64,000 nt of DNA from Pseudomonas sp. REP124. GTDB lineage: Bacteria > Pseudomonadota > Gammaproteobacteria > Pseudomonadales > Pseudomonadaceae. Below the pieces are notes generated by a model that saw nothing but the letters and a program-made list of their open reading frames with translations, was not told the origin of the DNA and ran no database searches. Numbering within the stretch: the first letter of the stretch is position 1; each line of letters opens with the position of its first letter. Where the stretch lies: contig NZ_JAIQWX010000004.1 in NCBI RefSeq assembly GCF_020164475.1, positions 1 to 64,000 on the forward strand, in the 5' to 3' direction. This document shows positions 8,774-19,031 of the stretch, one piece after another. Both the position numbers and the translations under genes were made by a program.

Positions 8774-8786
8774 CACCACCACCGCC

Positions 8787-8890
8787 CCTGTAGGAGCGAG
8801 CATGCTCGCGATGGACTGAAGGGCACCGCGGGGTATCAGGTTCCCCGCGTTATCGTTAACGACCATCGCGAGCATGCTCGCTCCTACAGG
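8787..8890. repeat. REP palindromic pair overlapping a stop codon
   Basis: Arms CCTGTAGGAGCGAGCATGCT and AGCATGCTCGCTCCTACAGG. On the minus strand the CTGTAG of the right arm supplies the TAG stop of the LysR gene at 8884. Confidence 0.88.
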
Positions 8891-9795
8891 GACGGGTTCG
8901 AATTGAATATCTCGATCAGTTCATTGAGAAACGCACTCACCAAATCCCGCTGCCGCGCCGAGTGCCGCACCGCCGCATGAAACCCCACCTCATAGCGCAA
9001 CAACTGTGGATTGAGCGGATGCAACTGCCCCAACTGCTCATGCCGCGCCGCATAGTGCTGCGGCAGAAACCCCAGATGCTGGCCGGACAGAATCAGCAAC
9101 GCCGCCCCATCCATGCTGTCGGTCAGCACGCTCAAACGCTCAAGTGAAGTGGGCGCCGGCATTTCCGGCAGCGGATGGCTGGGCCAGACCCAGTCGTAAT
9201 GACTCACATCCTCCCGAGTCAATTCACCCACCTGCCCGAACAGCGGATGCGACGGCGCGCAGTAGGCGATCTGGGTTTCCTGGAACAGCGGGAAGTAGTC
9301 GATATTCGGCAACCGATGCCAGAAGTAACCGATGGCCAGGTCGATATGGCTGTTGATGATCTTCTCTTCCAGCAAGGACGATGACAGCTCGGTGAAATGA
9401 AAATACAGCCCCTCGTGCCGGGCCCGGAGGCGGGCGATCGCCTGGCCGATTTTCTTGTTCGCCACCGGGTCGATCTGCCCGAGCAGGCCGATGTTGAGAT
9501 TGCCCGAAACCTTGCGGTTGATGTGCTGCACCTCAACGCGAAAGCCCTCGGCGGCGGCCAGCAAACGCCGCGCCGCCTCGACGAACTGCCCGCCCTTGGG
9601 CGTCACCGAAAACCCGCCGCGACCCCGTTCGCACAGGCGAAAACCCACCCGTGCCTCCAGCGTCGCCAGTTGCGCGCTGATGGTCGGTTGCGTGGTGTTG
9701 AGCGCGGTCTGCGCCGCCGAAATCCCGCCGGCCTCGACGACGGTGAGAAACACCCGGATCAAGCGCAGATCCAGCTCCGTTACAGTTCCCAGCAT
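8884..9795 (-). CDS. LysR-family transcriptional regulator
   Basis: A 303-residue LysR-type regulator. The N-terminal winged helix is TELDLRLIRVFLTVVEAGGI with SAAQTALNTTQPTISAQLATLE; the periplasmic-binding-like effector domain follows from about residue 90. It is divergent from the NCS1 permease at 9997 across 200 nt, the classical arrangement for a LysR activator of that permease operon. It shares its subfamily with the LysR at 19032 (both have ISGAYLGFLP/LSGQHLGFLP and the same N-terminus). Its last codons run into a REP arm that provides the stop. Confidence 0.92.
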   Translation of the reverse strand: MLGTVTELDLRLIRVFLTVVEAGGISAAQTALNTTQPTISAQLATLEARVGFRLCERGRGGFSVTPKGGQFVEAARRLLAAAEGFRVEVQHINRKVSGNLNIGLLGQIDPVANKKIGQAIARLRARHEGLYFHFTELSSSLLEEKIINSHIDLAIGYFWHRLPNIDYFPLFQETQIAYCAPSHPLFGQVGELTREDVSHYDWVWPSHPLPEMPAPTSLERLSVLTDSMDGAALLILSGQHLGFLPQHYAARHEQLGQLHPLNPQLLRYEVGFHAAVRHSARQRDLVSAFLNELIEIFNSNPSL

Positions 9796-9996
9796 GGGGG
9801 CTCCCGATGTGCGATTACACAGATGCGGATCTATGTAAACAGTGTGCCTGCGATATTTTATTGCCCTGACCGACGCCATACATTGCAGGGAAACCAGGGT
9901 CATCGTCAGCTTTTTCTGGAGTTTCACCTGATCTGGATGTCGAAACGGCCGCTGCACCCACAACAAAAACAACATCAACTGCATAGGAACCATCGT

Positions 9997-11496
9997 ATGT
10001 CAGGGTCCCCACTTTCTGCACAGGCCACCGAGGTCGGCAGCGGATTGGCCATCGAAGGTCACTCGATCGACTACATTCCGGAAAACGAACGCCACGCCAA
10101 ACTCTCAAGCCAAGGGCCGTTCTGGTTCCTCGGCAATTTCCACTTCTTCACCATCTCCATCGGTTTCGTCGGCCCGAGCCTCGGCCTGTCGGCGCTGTGG
10201 ACCATGCTGGCCGGCGCCTTGGGCATCATGTTCGGCACTATTTTCATGGCGTTCCATGGTTCCCAAGGGCCGGAGATGGGCCTGCCGCAGATGATCCAGT
10301 CCCGTGCCCAGTTCGGTTATCGCGGGGTGATCCTGGCATTGATGGCGACCATGTTCGTGTTCGTCGGCTTCAACGTGGTCAACATCTCGCTGATCATGAA
10401 CGGGCTGGAACACGTGTTCGGCTTCAATCCGGTGATCGTCGCCGTGGCTGTGGTGGCCGTCGGCTCGCTGTTGTCGATCTACGGTCACGACCTGATGCAC
10501 AAGGCCTTCAAATGGGCCTTGCTGGCGACCCTGCCGTTGTATGCGCTGGTGACCATCGCCCTGATGTTCGGCGCGGGCACCGAAGGCGTCGCCCCGACGA
10601 CCGAGCTGGGCTTCAACTGGATTGCCTTCGCGACGCTGTTCGCCATCGGCGCCAGCTACAACATTTCCTATGCACCGTACGTGTCCGATTACTCGCGCTA
10701 CCTGCCGAAAAACACCAGCCGGCCGAAACTGATCGCGGCGGTGTTCATCGGCGCTTCGTTGTCCGGCAGCTGGATGATTGGTCTGGGTGCCTGGCTGGCC
10801 CAGGAACTGAAAGCGGCGGATGCGCTGGTGGCGCTGAACCAGGTCGGCTCCTCGATGATGCCGGGGCTGGGCAGCGTGTTGGTCATCGTGTCGGTGGCGG
10901 GCTTCCTGCCGATCATCGCGCTGAACACCTACAGCGCCATGCTGACGCTGCTGACCGGTGTCGACTCGATCAAGAAGATCAACCCGACACCCCGCGCCCG
11001 GGTGCTGTCGATCAGCGCCATCAGCCTCATCCTGTTGACCTGCGTGCTGTCGATCAAGGGTGACGGGATTGCGCTGTTGAACACCTTTCTTGTCTTGCTG
11101 CTGTACTTCCTCGTGCCGTGGACCGCAGTCAATCTGGTGGACTACTTCTTCGTGCGCAAAGGCCGCTACGCGATCCCGCATTTCTTCACGCCGAAGGGCA
11201 TCTACGGCGCCTGGCAATTTCGCGGCATCGTCTCGTACCTGATCGGCTTTGCCGCGATGGTGCCGTTCTTCTACATCTTCGATGCCGCCGCCGGCAAAGA
11301 AGTGTTCGTCGGGCCGCTGGCGCGGGTGCTAGAAGGCGTCGACATCGCCTGGCTGGTGGGGCTAGTGGTATCGGGCCTGACCTATTACATCCTCAGCCGC
11401 TCGCTGGACCTGGACGCCGAGCGCCGGGTCATCGAGACGATCAGCGAAAAGGACATTGTCGCCATGACCCATTCATCTGCGGAGGCGCTGCGTTGA
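9997..11496 (+). CDS. NCS1-family nucleobase or amide permease
   Basis: A 499-residue inner-membrane cation symporter of the NCS1 (cytosine/uracil/allantoin/hydantoin) family with about 12 membrane segments. Typical features are [40 protein letters not shown] and the TM6-type segment [18 protein letters not shown]. The ATG at 9997 is used; open frame upstream crosses the divergent promoter. The downstream amidohydrolase overlaps it by 4 nt, so substrate import and C-N bond hydrolysis are coupled. About two thirds identical by eye to the second permease at 22852. Substrate unknown. Confidence 0.92.
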   Translation: MSGSPLSAQATEVGSGLAIEGHSIDYIPENERHAKLSSQGPFWFLGNFHFFTISIGFVGPSLGLSALWTMLAGALGIMFGTIFMAFHGSQGPEMGLPQMIQSRAQFGYRGVILALMATMFVFVGFNVVNISLIMNGLEHVFGFNPVIVAVAVVAVGSLLSIYGHDLMHKAFKWALLATLPLYALVTIALMFGAGTEGVAPTTELGFNWIAFATLFAIGASYNISYAPYVSDYSRYLPKNTSRPKLIAAVFIGASLSGSWMIGLGAWLAQELKAADALVALNQVGSSMMPGLGSVLVIVSVAGFLPIIALNTYSAMLTLLTGVDSIKKINPTPRARVLSISAISLILLTCVLSIKGDGIALLNTFLVLLLYFLVPWTAVNLVDYFFVRKGRYAIPHFFTPKGIYGAWQFRGIVSYLIGFAAMVPFFYIFDAAAGKEVFVGPLARVLEGVDIAWLVGLVVSGLTYYILSRSLDLDAERRVIETISEKDIVAMTHSSAEALR

Positions 11497-12347
11497 ACGC
11501 TGTAAAAAACACGGTGGTCGCCTGCTGCCAACTGGCACCGAAAGTCGGCGACCTCGCACACAACCGCAGCCTGACCGAGCGGGCCATCCGCTCGGCAGCT
11601 CTGCAAGGCGCCCAGGTGGTGGTGCTGCCGGAGCTGGTGCAGAGCGGTTATGTATTCGAAGGCCGCGTCGAAGCCCTGGCCCTGGCGGAAACCCGCGACG
11701 GGCCGACCCTGCAACTGTGGCAGGCGTTGGCGCGGGAGCTGAACCTTGTAGTGGTGGGCGGTTTCTGTGAGCGCCTGCCCGGCGACGAACTGGCCAACAG
11801 CGCTGCGCTGATCGATGCCCAGGGCCTGCGCGCGGTGTACCGCAAGGCGCATCTGTGGGATGCCGCGAAGGACATCTTCACAGCCGGTGATGCCGCACCG
11901 CCGGTTATCGACACCGTCCACGGGCGCATCGGCGTGCTGATCTGCTACGACCTGGAGTTCCCGGAGTGGGTGCGCTTGCCGGCGCTGGCCGGTGCGAACC
12001 TGCTTTGCGCGCCGGTCAACTGGCCTGACGGTCCACGACCACTGACCGAGCGCCCGGCGGAAGTCCTGCGGGTTCAGGCCAACGCCTCGGTGAACCGCAT
12101 GTTCATTGCCGCCTGCGACCGCCACGGTCACGAGCGTGGCGTGAGTTGGGTGCAAGGTTCGGTGATCGTCGACGCCGACGGCTATCCAGTGGCCGGACCG
12201 GCGGAGCAGGGCGGCGAACAGATGCTGCTGGCCAGCCTGAACCTCGCCGAGGCGCGCAACAAGCGCATCAGCCAGCGCAATGACCTGCACCGCGACCGCC
12301 GGCCGCAGTTGTACAACCTCATGAACACCTGCTCCCACGACGGGTGA
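11493..12347 (+). CDS. carbon-nitrogen hydrolase (nitrilase superfamily)
   Basis: A 284-residue nitrilase-superfamily amidohydrolase. The Glu-Lys-Cys triad is visible: Glu47 (VVVLPELV), Lys118 (VYRKAHLW) and Cys151 (GVLICYDLEFPEW). Related enzymes hydrolyse N-carbamoyl amino acids, beta-ureidopropionate or simple amides. It begins with TTG at 11493, overlapping the permease stop as TTGA; GGAGG 7 nt upstream supports this rare start. With an NCS1 importer the natural reading is uptake and hydrolysis of a ureide, carbamoyl compound or amide, which is inference. Confidence 0.92.
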   Translation: MNAVKNTVVACCQLAPKVGDLAHNRSLTERAIRSAALQGAQVVVLPELVQSGYVFEGRVEALALAETRDGPTLQLWQALARELNLVVVGGFCERLPGDELANSAALIDAQGLRAVYRKAHLWDAAKDIFTAGDAAPPVIDTVHGRIGVLICYDLEFPEWVRLPALAGANLLCAPVNWPDGPRPLTERPAEVLRVQANASVNRMFIAACDRHGHERGVSWVQGSVIVDADGYPVAGPAEQGGEQMLLASLNLAEARNKRISQRNDLHRDRRPQLYNLMNTCSHDG

Positions 12348-12387
12348 ACAAGAAACATCCGCAACAACAGCTACACTCGGTGATACC

Positions 12388-12490
12388 CCTGTAGGAGCGA
12401 GCACGCTCGCGATGGACGTTAACGATGACGCGGGAAGCCAGATTCCCTGCGGCGTCTTTGCGTTTTTCGCGAGCAAGCTCGCTCCTACGG
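12388..12490. repeat. REP palindromic pair
   Basis: Arms CCTGTAGGAGCGAGCACGCT and GAGCAAGCTCGCTCCTACGG, downstream of the nitrilase-family gene. Confidence 0.87.
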
Positions 12491-12541
12491 TTATTCCGTC
12501 ATCTACCGCCAGGGATGCAGAACTTCCGAGGGCTGCCTTTC

Positions 12542-13669
12542 ATGGATGTGTTTGCACTGTTTTACCAGCACCTGTTCAGGTGGATCATCGCGCCAGTCAG
12601 CGAGCAGTTCCTCGGCCTGTTCGACCTCAATGGCCGTCTGTGCGTGGCCTTTCTGTTTACCTCCTACACCGTTGCCTACGGCCTGTATCGCTATCGAAAG
12701 GCCCGCGGCCTGAGCGATGCGCCGACGTTCTGGGCGTTCCTGGGCGGCAACCGGGTGCATTTTCATCCCTCTGCACTGCTCGACTGCCGCTATTACTTCG
12801 TGCGCGCGATTCTCAAGGTCGTGCTGGTGGTGCCGATCGTGGGGCTGGTGGATCCCTATGTGCTGCGCTCCCTGGATTACGTGCATTTCTTCACCCAGCT
12901 CTGGGGCGCGCGGGTGCAGGTCGAAGAGCATTTGGCATTAACGCTGCTCTATGGCCTGGGGGTTTTTGTGGTGCAGGACTTCGCGCAGTACTGGGCCCAT
13001 CGCGCCTACCATTCGCGCTACCTGTGGGCATTCCACAAGGTTCACCATTCGGCGCCGGTAATGGTTCCAGTCACGGCCAGCCGAGTGCATTTCGTGGAGA
13101 AAATCATCGAGCGGCTGATGGACATCGTTTTCATCGGCGCCTTCGCCGGCATCTTCTGGTACGCCTGTGGCGGCGAGATCAGCCGCTACACGTTGTTCGG
13201 GGTGACCTACATCGTGTTCATCTTCAATGCCCTGGCGGCCAACCTGCGACACAGTCATGTCTGGCTGTCCTTCGGGCCGGCGGTCGAACACGTGATCAAC
13301 AGCCCGGCGCAGCATCAGATTCATCACAGCGACGCACGCAAGCATCACAACAAGAATTTCGCGGTCAACCTGTCACTCTGGGACTGGATGTTCGGCACCC
13401 TCTACGTCACCCATTCGAAGCCCGAGGCGATTCGTTTCGGCACCGGAGAGGCGGGGGATCAGCGTTACCTGACGATCTGGGGCCTGATCGTGACGCCCTT
13501 CATCGATACCTGGCACAGGTTGCGTCAGAGCAAATGGCGAATACCAGGCCGCTCGGCAGTCCGAAGGCTGATCAACGCTCGGGAAGTTTCCAGCGCTCGC
13601 GCAGCCGTTCGTATTCCGATTCCGGCAGTTGCACCAGCAAAGGAGAACGGTGCGGATCGAGCCAGATGA
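12542..13669 (+). CDS. sterol desaturase / fatty acid hydroxylase family protein
   Basis: A 375-residue integral-membrane di-iron oxygenase of the sterol desaturase superfamily. The histidine clusters are HRAYH, HKVHHS and HQIHHSDARKHH, with several hydrophobic segments between. I prefer the ATG at 12542 (GAGGG 9 nt upstream) over one at 12515. The 3' end is odd: its last 32 codons overlap the convergent L,D-transpeptidase gene by 98 nt, and the tail after WRIPGRSAVRRL has low-complexity Ala/Arg content, suggesting loss of an earlier stop. Substrate unknown. Confidence 0.85.
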   Translation: MDVFALFYQHLFRWIIAPVSEQFLGLFDLNGRLCVAFLFTSYTVAYGLYRYRKARGLSDAPTFWAFLGGNRVHFHPSALLDCRYYFVRAILKVVLVVPIVGLVDPYVLRSLDYVHFFTQLWGARVQVEEHLALTLLYGLGVFVVQDFAQYWAHRAYHSRYLWAFHKVHHSAPVMVPVTASRVHFVEKIIERLMDIVFIGAFAGIFWYACGGEISRYTLFGVTYIVFIFNALAANLRHSHVWLSFGPAVEHVINSPAQHQIHHSDARKHHNKNFAVNLSLWDWMFGTLYVTHSKPEAIRFGTGEAGDQRYLTIWGLIVTPFIDTWHRLRQSKWRIPGRSAVRRLINAREVSSARAAVRIPIPAVAPAKENGADRAR

Positions 13670-14288
13670 ACAAACGTTGGATATCCGCCGGGGCCATGGC
13701 GGTGCAGCCACGAGTCGGTGTCGATGGGCTGCGCCAGATGTGGAAGAAAATGCAGGAACCTGCGTTCGGTCCGGCCGGGGTGTTGTGCTCGATGAAAATG
13801 CCCTGGCGGTACAAGTCATCGTTGCGGCGCATGCGTTCGGAGCTGTTCCAGTCTTTGCTTACTGTCGTGCCGTCGACCAGTTGGTTGTAGCGACCGGACT
13901 GGCTGTCATCCACGCATTCGATGTTTGTCGTCAGTTCCAGGTAGGGCAGGCGGGTTTCAGCGGAAGGCGCGTAGCCAAATGCCGTTGCCAGTTTGAACAT
14001 GCCGGCCGGGGCCTTGCCGTCGCCTTCCTGCTTTTTTGGGCCTTGGGCGGTGTCGATGGGCTCGATTCCCTTGCCCCAGCCCATGCCGCTTTTGCCGAGT
14101 ACCACCGGGAACGGATCTTCGAACTTTTCGAACCTGGCACCGTGGCGCTCATAGCGCTGGGCAGTGGCCTGGATGGCGTCCCAGTCCTTGCTGATGACCA
14201 CGATCAGTTGCTGACTGTCGTCGAGCCCCCGAGCCATCGCAAGACCGGGCAACAGCAGCAGGGCACAGGTCTTGATCAGGCGCTTCAT
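13572..14288 (-). CDS. L,D-transpeptidase (YkuD-type) family protein
   Basis: A 238-residue exported protein with a signal peptide (about 1-19, ending AMA) and a YkuD-like catalytic signature, FFHIWRSPSTPTRGCTAM, in which His and Cys are the expected active residues. Members cross-link peptidoglycan stem peptides or attach lipoproteins. Its ATG overlaps the stop of the upstream VanX-like dipeptidase (ATGA), pairing two cell-wall enzymes in one operon. The 3' end overlaps the desaturase gene on the other strand. Confidence 0.85.
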   Translation of the reverse strand: MKRLIKTCALLLLPGLAMARGLDDSQQLIVVISKDWDAIQATAQRYERHGARFEKFEDPFPVVLGKSGMGWGKGIEPIDTAQGPKKQEGDGKAPAGMFKLATAFGYAPSAETRLPYLELTTNIECVDDSQSGRYNQLVDGTTVSKDWNSSERMRRNDDLYRQGIFIEHNTPAGPNAGSCIFFHIWRSPSTPTRGCTAMAPADIQRLFIWLDPHRSPLLVQLPESEYERLRERWKLPER

Positions 14289-15052
14289 GGTTTGGCTTCA
14301 ATCGGCGTGATGGGGAAGTCCATCACGGTCTTCAACGAAGCGTCCCGCGTATAGGTGAAATGCCACCACTCGGCGGAGTAGCCGGTGAAGCCTTCCTTTT
14401 CCATGGCCTTGGTCAGGCGCTGGCGATTTTCCAGGGCGCTTGCGTTGATCAGGGTGGTGTCGGTGTGCGCGCGTTCGTCGAAGCAATCGAAGCCGGTGCC
14501 CATGTCGACGGCGCCGTCGTGCCAGCGTTCGGCGTAGGGTGCGGTGCAGTCGACGGGCTTGGCGGCGGGCGACCAGGTGTCGGCGGGCAGGGCGCCGGGG
14601 CCGGTCAGGGTCAGGTCGACGGTGCTGCCTTTGGAATGATTGGAGACCCGCGCCACGTAGCCCAGGCGCCAGAAGTCCTGCTTGGCGACTTGCGGGTAGA
14701 ACTCAGGTTTGCGCGGGTCGCCGGGTTCTGTGGCGAATCGGCCCATGTCCGCCACCGCCCGGGCCGGGCGATAGCAGTCGAAGACTTTCAGGCCGTAGCC
14801 TTTGGTTTTCAATGCTGTTTGTACGCGGGAAAGGGCCTTGGCTGCTTCCACCGACAACAGGCATTCCGGGGCTTCATAACCGTCGAGTGGGTGGCCGGTG
14901 AAGTTGTGTGGGGTGGCGTAGCGGATGTCCTGTTCGATGGTGGGGTCGATGGTGCGCAGGTACACCATGTGCTCGGGCCTGTCTTCGGCCCCGGCAAATC
15001 CGGCGAGGGTGAGCAGCAGCGACAGGCTGCAGGATCGGACTGCAAATGACAT
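14285..15052 (-). CDS. D-alanyl-D-alanine dipeptidase (M15D, VanX-like)
   Basis: A 255-residue exported zinc dipeptidase of the M15D family, which hydrolyses D-Ala-D-Ala. The signal peptide ends near residue 23 (AGFAGA). Zinc and catalytic elements are visible: SNHSKGSTVDLTL (S-x-H-x-x-G-x-x-x-D) and EWWHFTY (E-x-x-H), plus FDCYRPARA. The start at 15052 places the signal peptide correctly. It is the first gene of a coupled pair with the L,D-transpeptidase. Export suggests recycling of released muropeptides rather than glycopeptide resistance; no vanHA genes are nearby. Confidence 0.88.
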   Translation of the reverse strand: MSFAVRSCSLSLLLTLAGFAGAEDRPEHMVYLRTIDPTIEQDIRYATPHNFTGHPLDGYEAPECLLSVEAAKALSRVQTALKTKGYGLKVFDCYRPARAVADMGRFATEPGDPRKPEFYPQVAKQDFWRLGYVARVSNHSKGSTVDLTLTGPGALPADTWSPAAKPVDCTAPYAERWHDGAVDMGTGFDCFDERAHTDTTLINASALENRQRLTKAMEKEGFTGYSAEWWHFTYTRDASLKTVMDFPITPIEAKP

Positions 15053-15158
15053 CGGGCCGGGTCTCCATGCATGAACGCGAGTGCGCACATCATGGACCGA
15101 AATCCGCTCCAACGCATAAAACCTGTGGCTGATGCCGATCTTTCAAACCGCCACAGGA

Positions 15159-15254
15159 CCTGTAGGAGCGAAGCTTGCTCGCGAAAGCGGTGTGCCAGTC
15201 TCCAACAATACTGGATGTGCCGGCCTCTTCGCGGGCAAGCTTCGCTCCTACAGG
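15159..15254. repeat. REP palindromic pair
   Basis: Arms CCTGTAGGAGCGAAGCTTGC and GCAAGCTTCGCTCCTACAGG, in the gap between glyA and the dipeptidase gene. Confidence 0.87.
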
Positions 15255-15285
15255 GATTGTGTTTCGGTTTGGTTGTGGCAGCCAA

Positions 15286-16542
15286 TCAGTCGCGGTACAC
15301 GGGGAAATCGCTGCACATCGCCGCCGCCTGCCGCGCGACTTGTGCTTCGACGTCGGCATCGCCCAGGTGGTCGAGGATGTCGCAGATCCAGCCGGCCAAC
15401 TCGATGCTCTGGGCTTCCTTGAAACCACGGCTGGTGATGGCCGGGGTGCCGATGCGCAGGCCGGAGGTCACGAAGGGCGATTGCGGGTCGTTGGGCACGG
15501 CGTTCTTGTTCACGGTGATGCCGGCGCGGCCGAGGGCGGCGTCGGCGTCTTTGCCGGTCAGGCCCTGGCGGATCAGGCTGACCAGGAACAGATGGTTGTC
15601 GGTGCCGCCGGACACTACATCGTAGCCGCGCTTGATGAAGACCTCGGCCATGGCCTGGGCGTTGCGGATCACCTGGGTCTGATAGGCCTTGAATGCCGGC
15701 TCCAGCGCTTCCTTGAAACACACCGCCTTGGCCGCGATCACATGCATCAACGGACCACCCTGGCCGCCGGGAAACACGGCGGCGTTGAGCTTCTTCTCCA
15801 GCTCTGCATTAGCTCTGGCCAGGATCAGGCCGCCACGGGGACCGCGCAGGGTCTTGTGGGTGGTGGTCGTCACCACGTCGGCGAACGGAATCGGGTTCGG
15901 ATACAGACCGGTCGCCACCAGCCCGGCGACGTGGGCCATGTCGACGAACAGATAGGCGCCGACCTTGTCGGCGATCTCACGAAAGCGCGGGAAATCCAGG
16001 GTCTTGGAGTAGGCGGAGAAGCCGGCGATGATCATCTTCGGCTGGTGCTCAAGCGCGAGGCGCTCCACCTCGTCGTAGTCGATCAGCCCGGTGGCGGTGT
16101 CGAGGCCGTACTGCACAGCGTTATACAGCTTGCCGGAGAAACTGACTTTGGCGCCGTGGGTCAGGTGGCCGCCGTGGGCCAGGCTCATGCCCAGCACGGT
16201 GTCGCCGGCCTGCAGCAGGGCCAGATACACCGCGGCGTTGGCCTGGCTGCCGGAGTGCGGCTGGACGTTGGCGTAGTCGGCGCCAAACAGCTGTCTGGCG
16301 CGATCGATCGCCAGTTGCTCGACCACATCGACGTGCTCGCAACCGCCGTAGTAGCGCTTGCCCGGATAACCCTCGGCGTACTTGTTGGTCAGGCCGCTGC
16401 CCTGGGCCTGCATCACCCGTCGGCTGGTGTAGTTTTCCGAAGCGATCAACTCGATGTGATGCTCCTGCCGCGCGTCCTCGGCGTTCATCGCCGCCAGCAG
16501 TTCGTCGTCATAGCCCTGGATCTGGTCGTGTTTGCTGAACAT
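15286..16542 (-). CDS. glyA: serine hydroxymethyltransferase
   Basis: A 418-residue PLP enzyme interconverting serine and glycine with tetrahydrofolate. The PLP lysine lies in [35 protein letters not shown] and [14 protein letters not shown] are family hallmarks. The start at 16542 ([15 protein letters not shown]) fits the family; longer frames run into a REP. It follows gcvH in the same direction after 160 nt occupied mostly by a REP. Position behind GcsR and gcvH suggests this is the glycine-inducible glyA paralogue. Confidence 0.95.
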   Translation of the reverse strand: MFSKHDQIQGYDDELLAAMNAEDARQEHHIELIASENYTSRRVMQAQGSGLTNKYAEGYPGKRYYGGCEHVDVVEQLAIDRARQLFGADYANVQPHSGSQANAAVYLALLQAGDTVLGMSLAHGGHLTHGAKVSFSGKLYNAVQYGLDTATGLIDYDEVERLALEHQPKMIIAGFSAYSKTLDFPRFREIADKVGAYLFVDMAHVAGLVATGLYPNPIPFADVVTTTTHKTLRGPRGGLILARANAELEKKLNAAVFPGGQGGPLMHVIAAKAVCFKEALEPAFKAYQTQVIRNAQAMAEVFIKRGYDVVSGGTDNHLFLVSLIRQGLTGKDADAALGRAGITVNKNAVPNDPQSPFVTSGLRIGTPAITSRGFKEAQSIELAGWICDILDHLGDADVEAQVARQAAAMCSDFPVYRD

Positions 16543-16583
16543 GGTGCGGTCCTTTGGTTGCTCTCGAATTTGTTCTTCTGTTC

Positions 16584-16686
16584 CCTGTAGGAGCGAGCTT
16601 GCTCGCGATGGACCTGAGAAAACGCGGGGTGTCAGGTTTCCAGCGTTATCGTTGACGACCATCGCGAGCATGCTCGCTCCTACAGG
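16584..16686. repeat. REP palindromic pair between gcvH and glyA
   Basis: Arms CCTGTAGGAGCGAGCTTGCT and AGCATGCTCGCTCCTACAGG. It fills the gap where other pseudomonads have gcvP. Confidence 0.88.
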
Positions 16687-16702
16687 GGGTGGGGCGAAGC
16701 GG

Positions 16703-17086
16703 TCATGCGTCGGTCTGGTCCTGAATCAGGCGGTCGTAGGCGGCCTGGTCGAGGAGGCTGTCGAGGGCGGCGGCATCGTCGGGGCGCATGCGGAAAAACC
16801 AGCCTTCGTTCATTGGGTCGTTGTTCACCAGCTCCGGATCGCCATCGAGCTGTTCATTCACTTCCACCACCTCGCCGTCCACCGGCATGCAGATACTGCT
16901 GGCCGCTTTGACCGACTCCACCACCGACACCTCGACCCCGGCACTGAAAGCGCCCAGTTCGGCCAGTTGCACGAACACCACATCCCCCAACGCCTGTTGG
17001 GCGAAGGCGGTGATGCCGACGGTGACCAGCCCGTCGCTTTCAAGTCGCAGCCATTCGTGATCGCTGGTGAAGCGTAATTCGCTCAT
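16703..17086 (-). CDS. gcvH: glycine cleavage system H protein
   Basis: A 127-residue lipoyl carrier of the glycine cleavage system. The lipoylated Lys is near residue 60 in [19 protein letters not shown]. The ATG at 17086 has GAGGAG 5 nt upstream; a GTG two codons earlier would lie inside that site. A strong sigma54 promoter sits about 55 nt before the start and the activator GcsR is encoded just upstream, so expression is probably glycine-induced. gcvP and gcvT are not in the window, so it must work with partners encoded elsewhere. Confidence 0.95.
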   Translation of the reverse strand: MSELRFTSDHEWLRLESDGLVTVGITAFAQQALGDVVFVQLAELGAFSAGVEVSVVESVKAASSICMPVDGEVVEVNEQLDGDPELVNNDPMNEGWFFRMRPDDAAALDSLLDQAAYDRLIQDQTDA

Positions 17087-17152
17087 ATCCACTCCTCATT
17101 GTTCTGGTTTTTTCCGCAGCACGGGGGCAGCGGGTGGGTTGCGGGAGAGATA

Positions 17153-17167
17153 GCAAAGGTGGTGCCA
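17153..17167 (-). promoter_or_regulatory. sigma54 (-24/-12) promoter of gcvH-glyA
   Basis: The minus strand reads TGGCACCACCTTTGC, matching TGGCAC-N5-TTGC with the 10-nt GG-to-GC spacing required by RpoN. The start of transcription should be near 17141, about 55 nt before the gcvH ATG. The GAFTGA-containing activator gene lies immediately upstream, which supports the call. Confidence 0.85.
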
Positions 17168-17231
17168 GATTGGTTTATTTGTTTTAAATCAATTGGATAG
17201 GTTTTTTTGGTTTGTCGGGAGAGTCAGGGCC

Positions 17232-17337
17232 GTATTGAAATCAATACAGACGGACAGGGAAGAGGGGGCGAAGCCTGAACCAGCGAGGGTTAGGGATAGG
17301 ATGTCTTGAATTCGATACGCTGTATCGATTTGTACAC
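17232..17337. promoter_or_regulatory. probable GcsR upstream activating sites (three related 16-mers)
   Basis: Three related 16-bp dyads are visible: a perfect one GTATTGAAATCAATAC (17232-17247), GTCTTGAATTCGATAC (17303-17318) and GTATCGATTTGTACAC (17322-17337). The last two are 19 bp apart, about two helix turns. They lie roughly 90-200 nt upstream of the predicted start, a usual place for enhancer-binding proteins. Assignment to GcsR is inference. Confidence 0.55.
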
Positions 17338-17341
17338 ATAC

Positions 17342-17433
17342 CTTGTGGGAGCGGGCTTGCCCGCGATTGCGGTGTGTCAGGTACGGATAGGGTGACTGGT
17401 ACAACGCCATCGCGGGCAAGCCCGCTCCCACAG
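17342..17433. repeat. REP palindromic pair
   Basis: Arms CTTGTGGGAGCGGGCTTGCC and GGCAAGCCCGCTCCCACAGG, between the gcsR stop and the upstream dyads of gcvH. Confidence 0.87.
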
Positions 17434-17465
17434 GTTTTTGCAGTGAGCCGAAAATAGAATCAGGA

Positions 17466-18974
<1,509 letters not shown>

Positions 18975-19031
18975 GGGGAACCTGCAAGCGTGATGACGGG
19001 ATGAGTATGTCGATTTCGCCGAAGCTCGTCG

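Noticed and set aside
10105-11217. 370-codon minus-strand frame opposite the first NCS1 permease
   Set aside because: Antisense shadow of a gene with clear family motifs.
15175-16590. 471-codon plus-strand frame opposite glyA
   Set aside because: Antisense shadow of a strongly conserved gene; no ribosome site and no recognisable domain.
17087-17152. glycine riboswitch before gcvH
   Set aside because: The leader from the predicted start is only about 55 nt, too short for an aptamer; the sigma54 promoter explains control.
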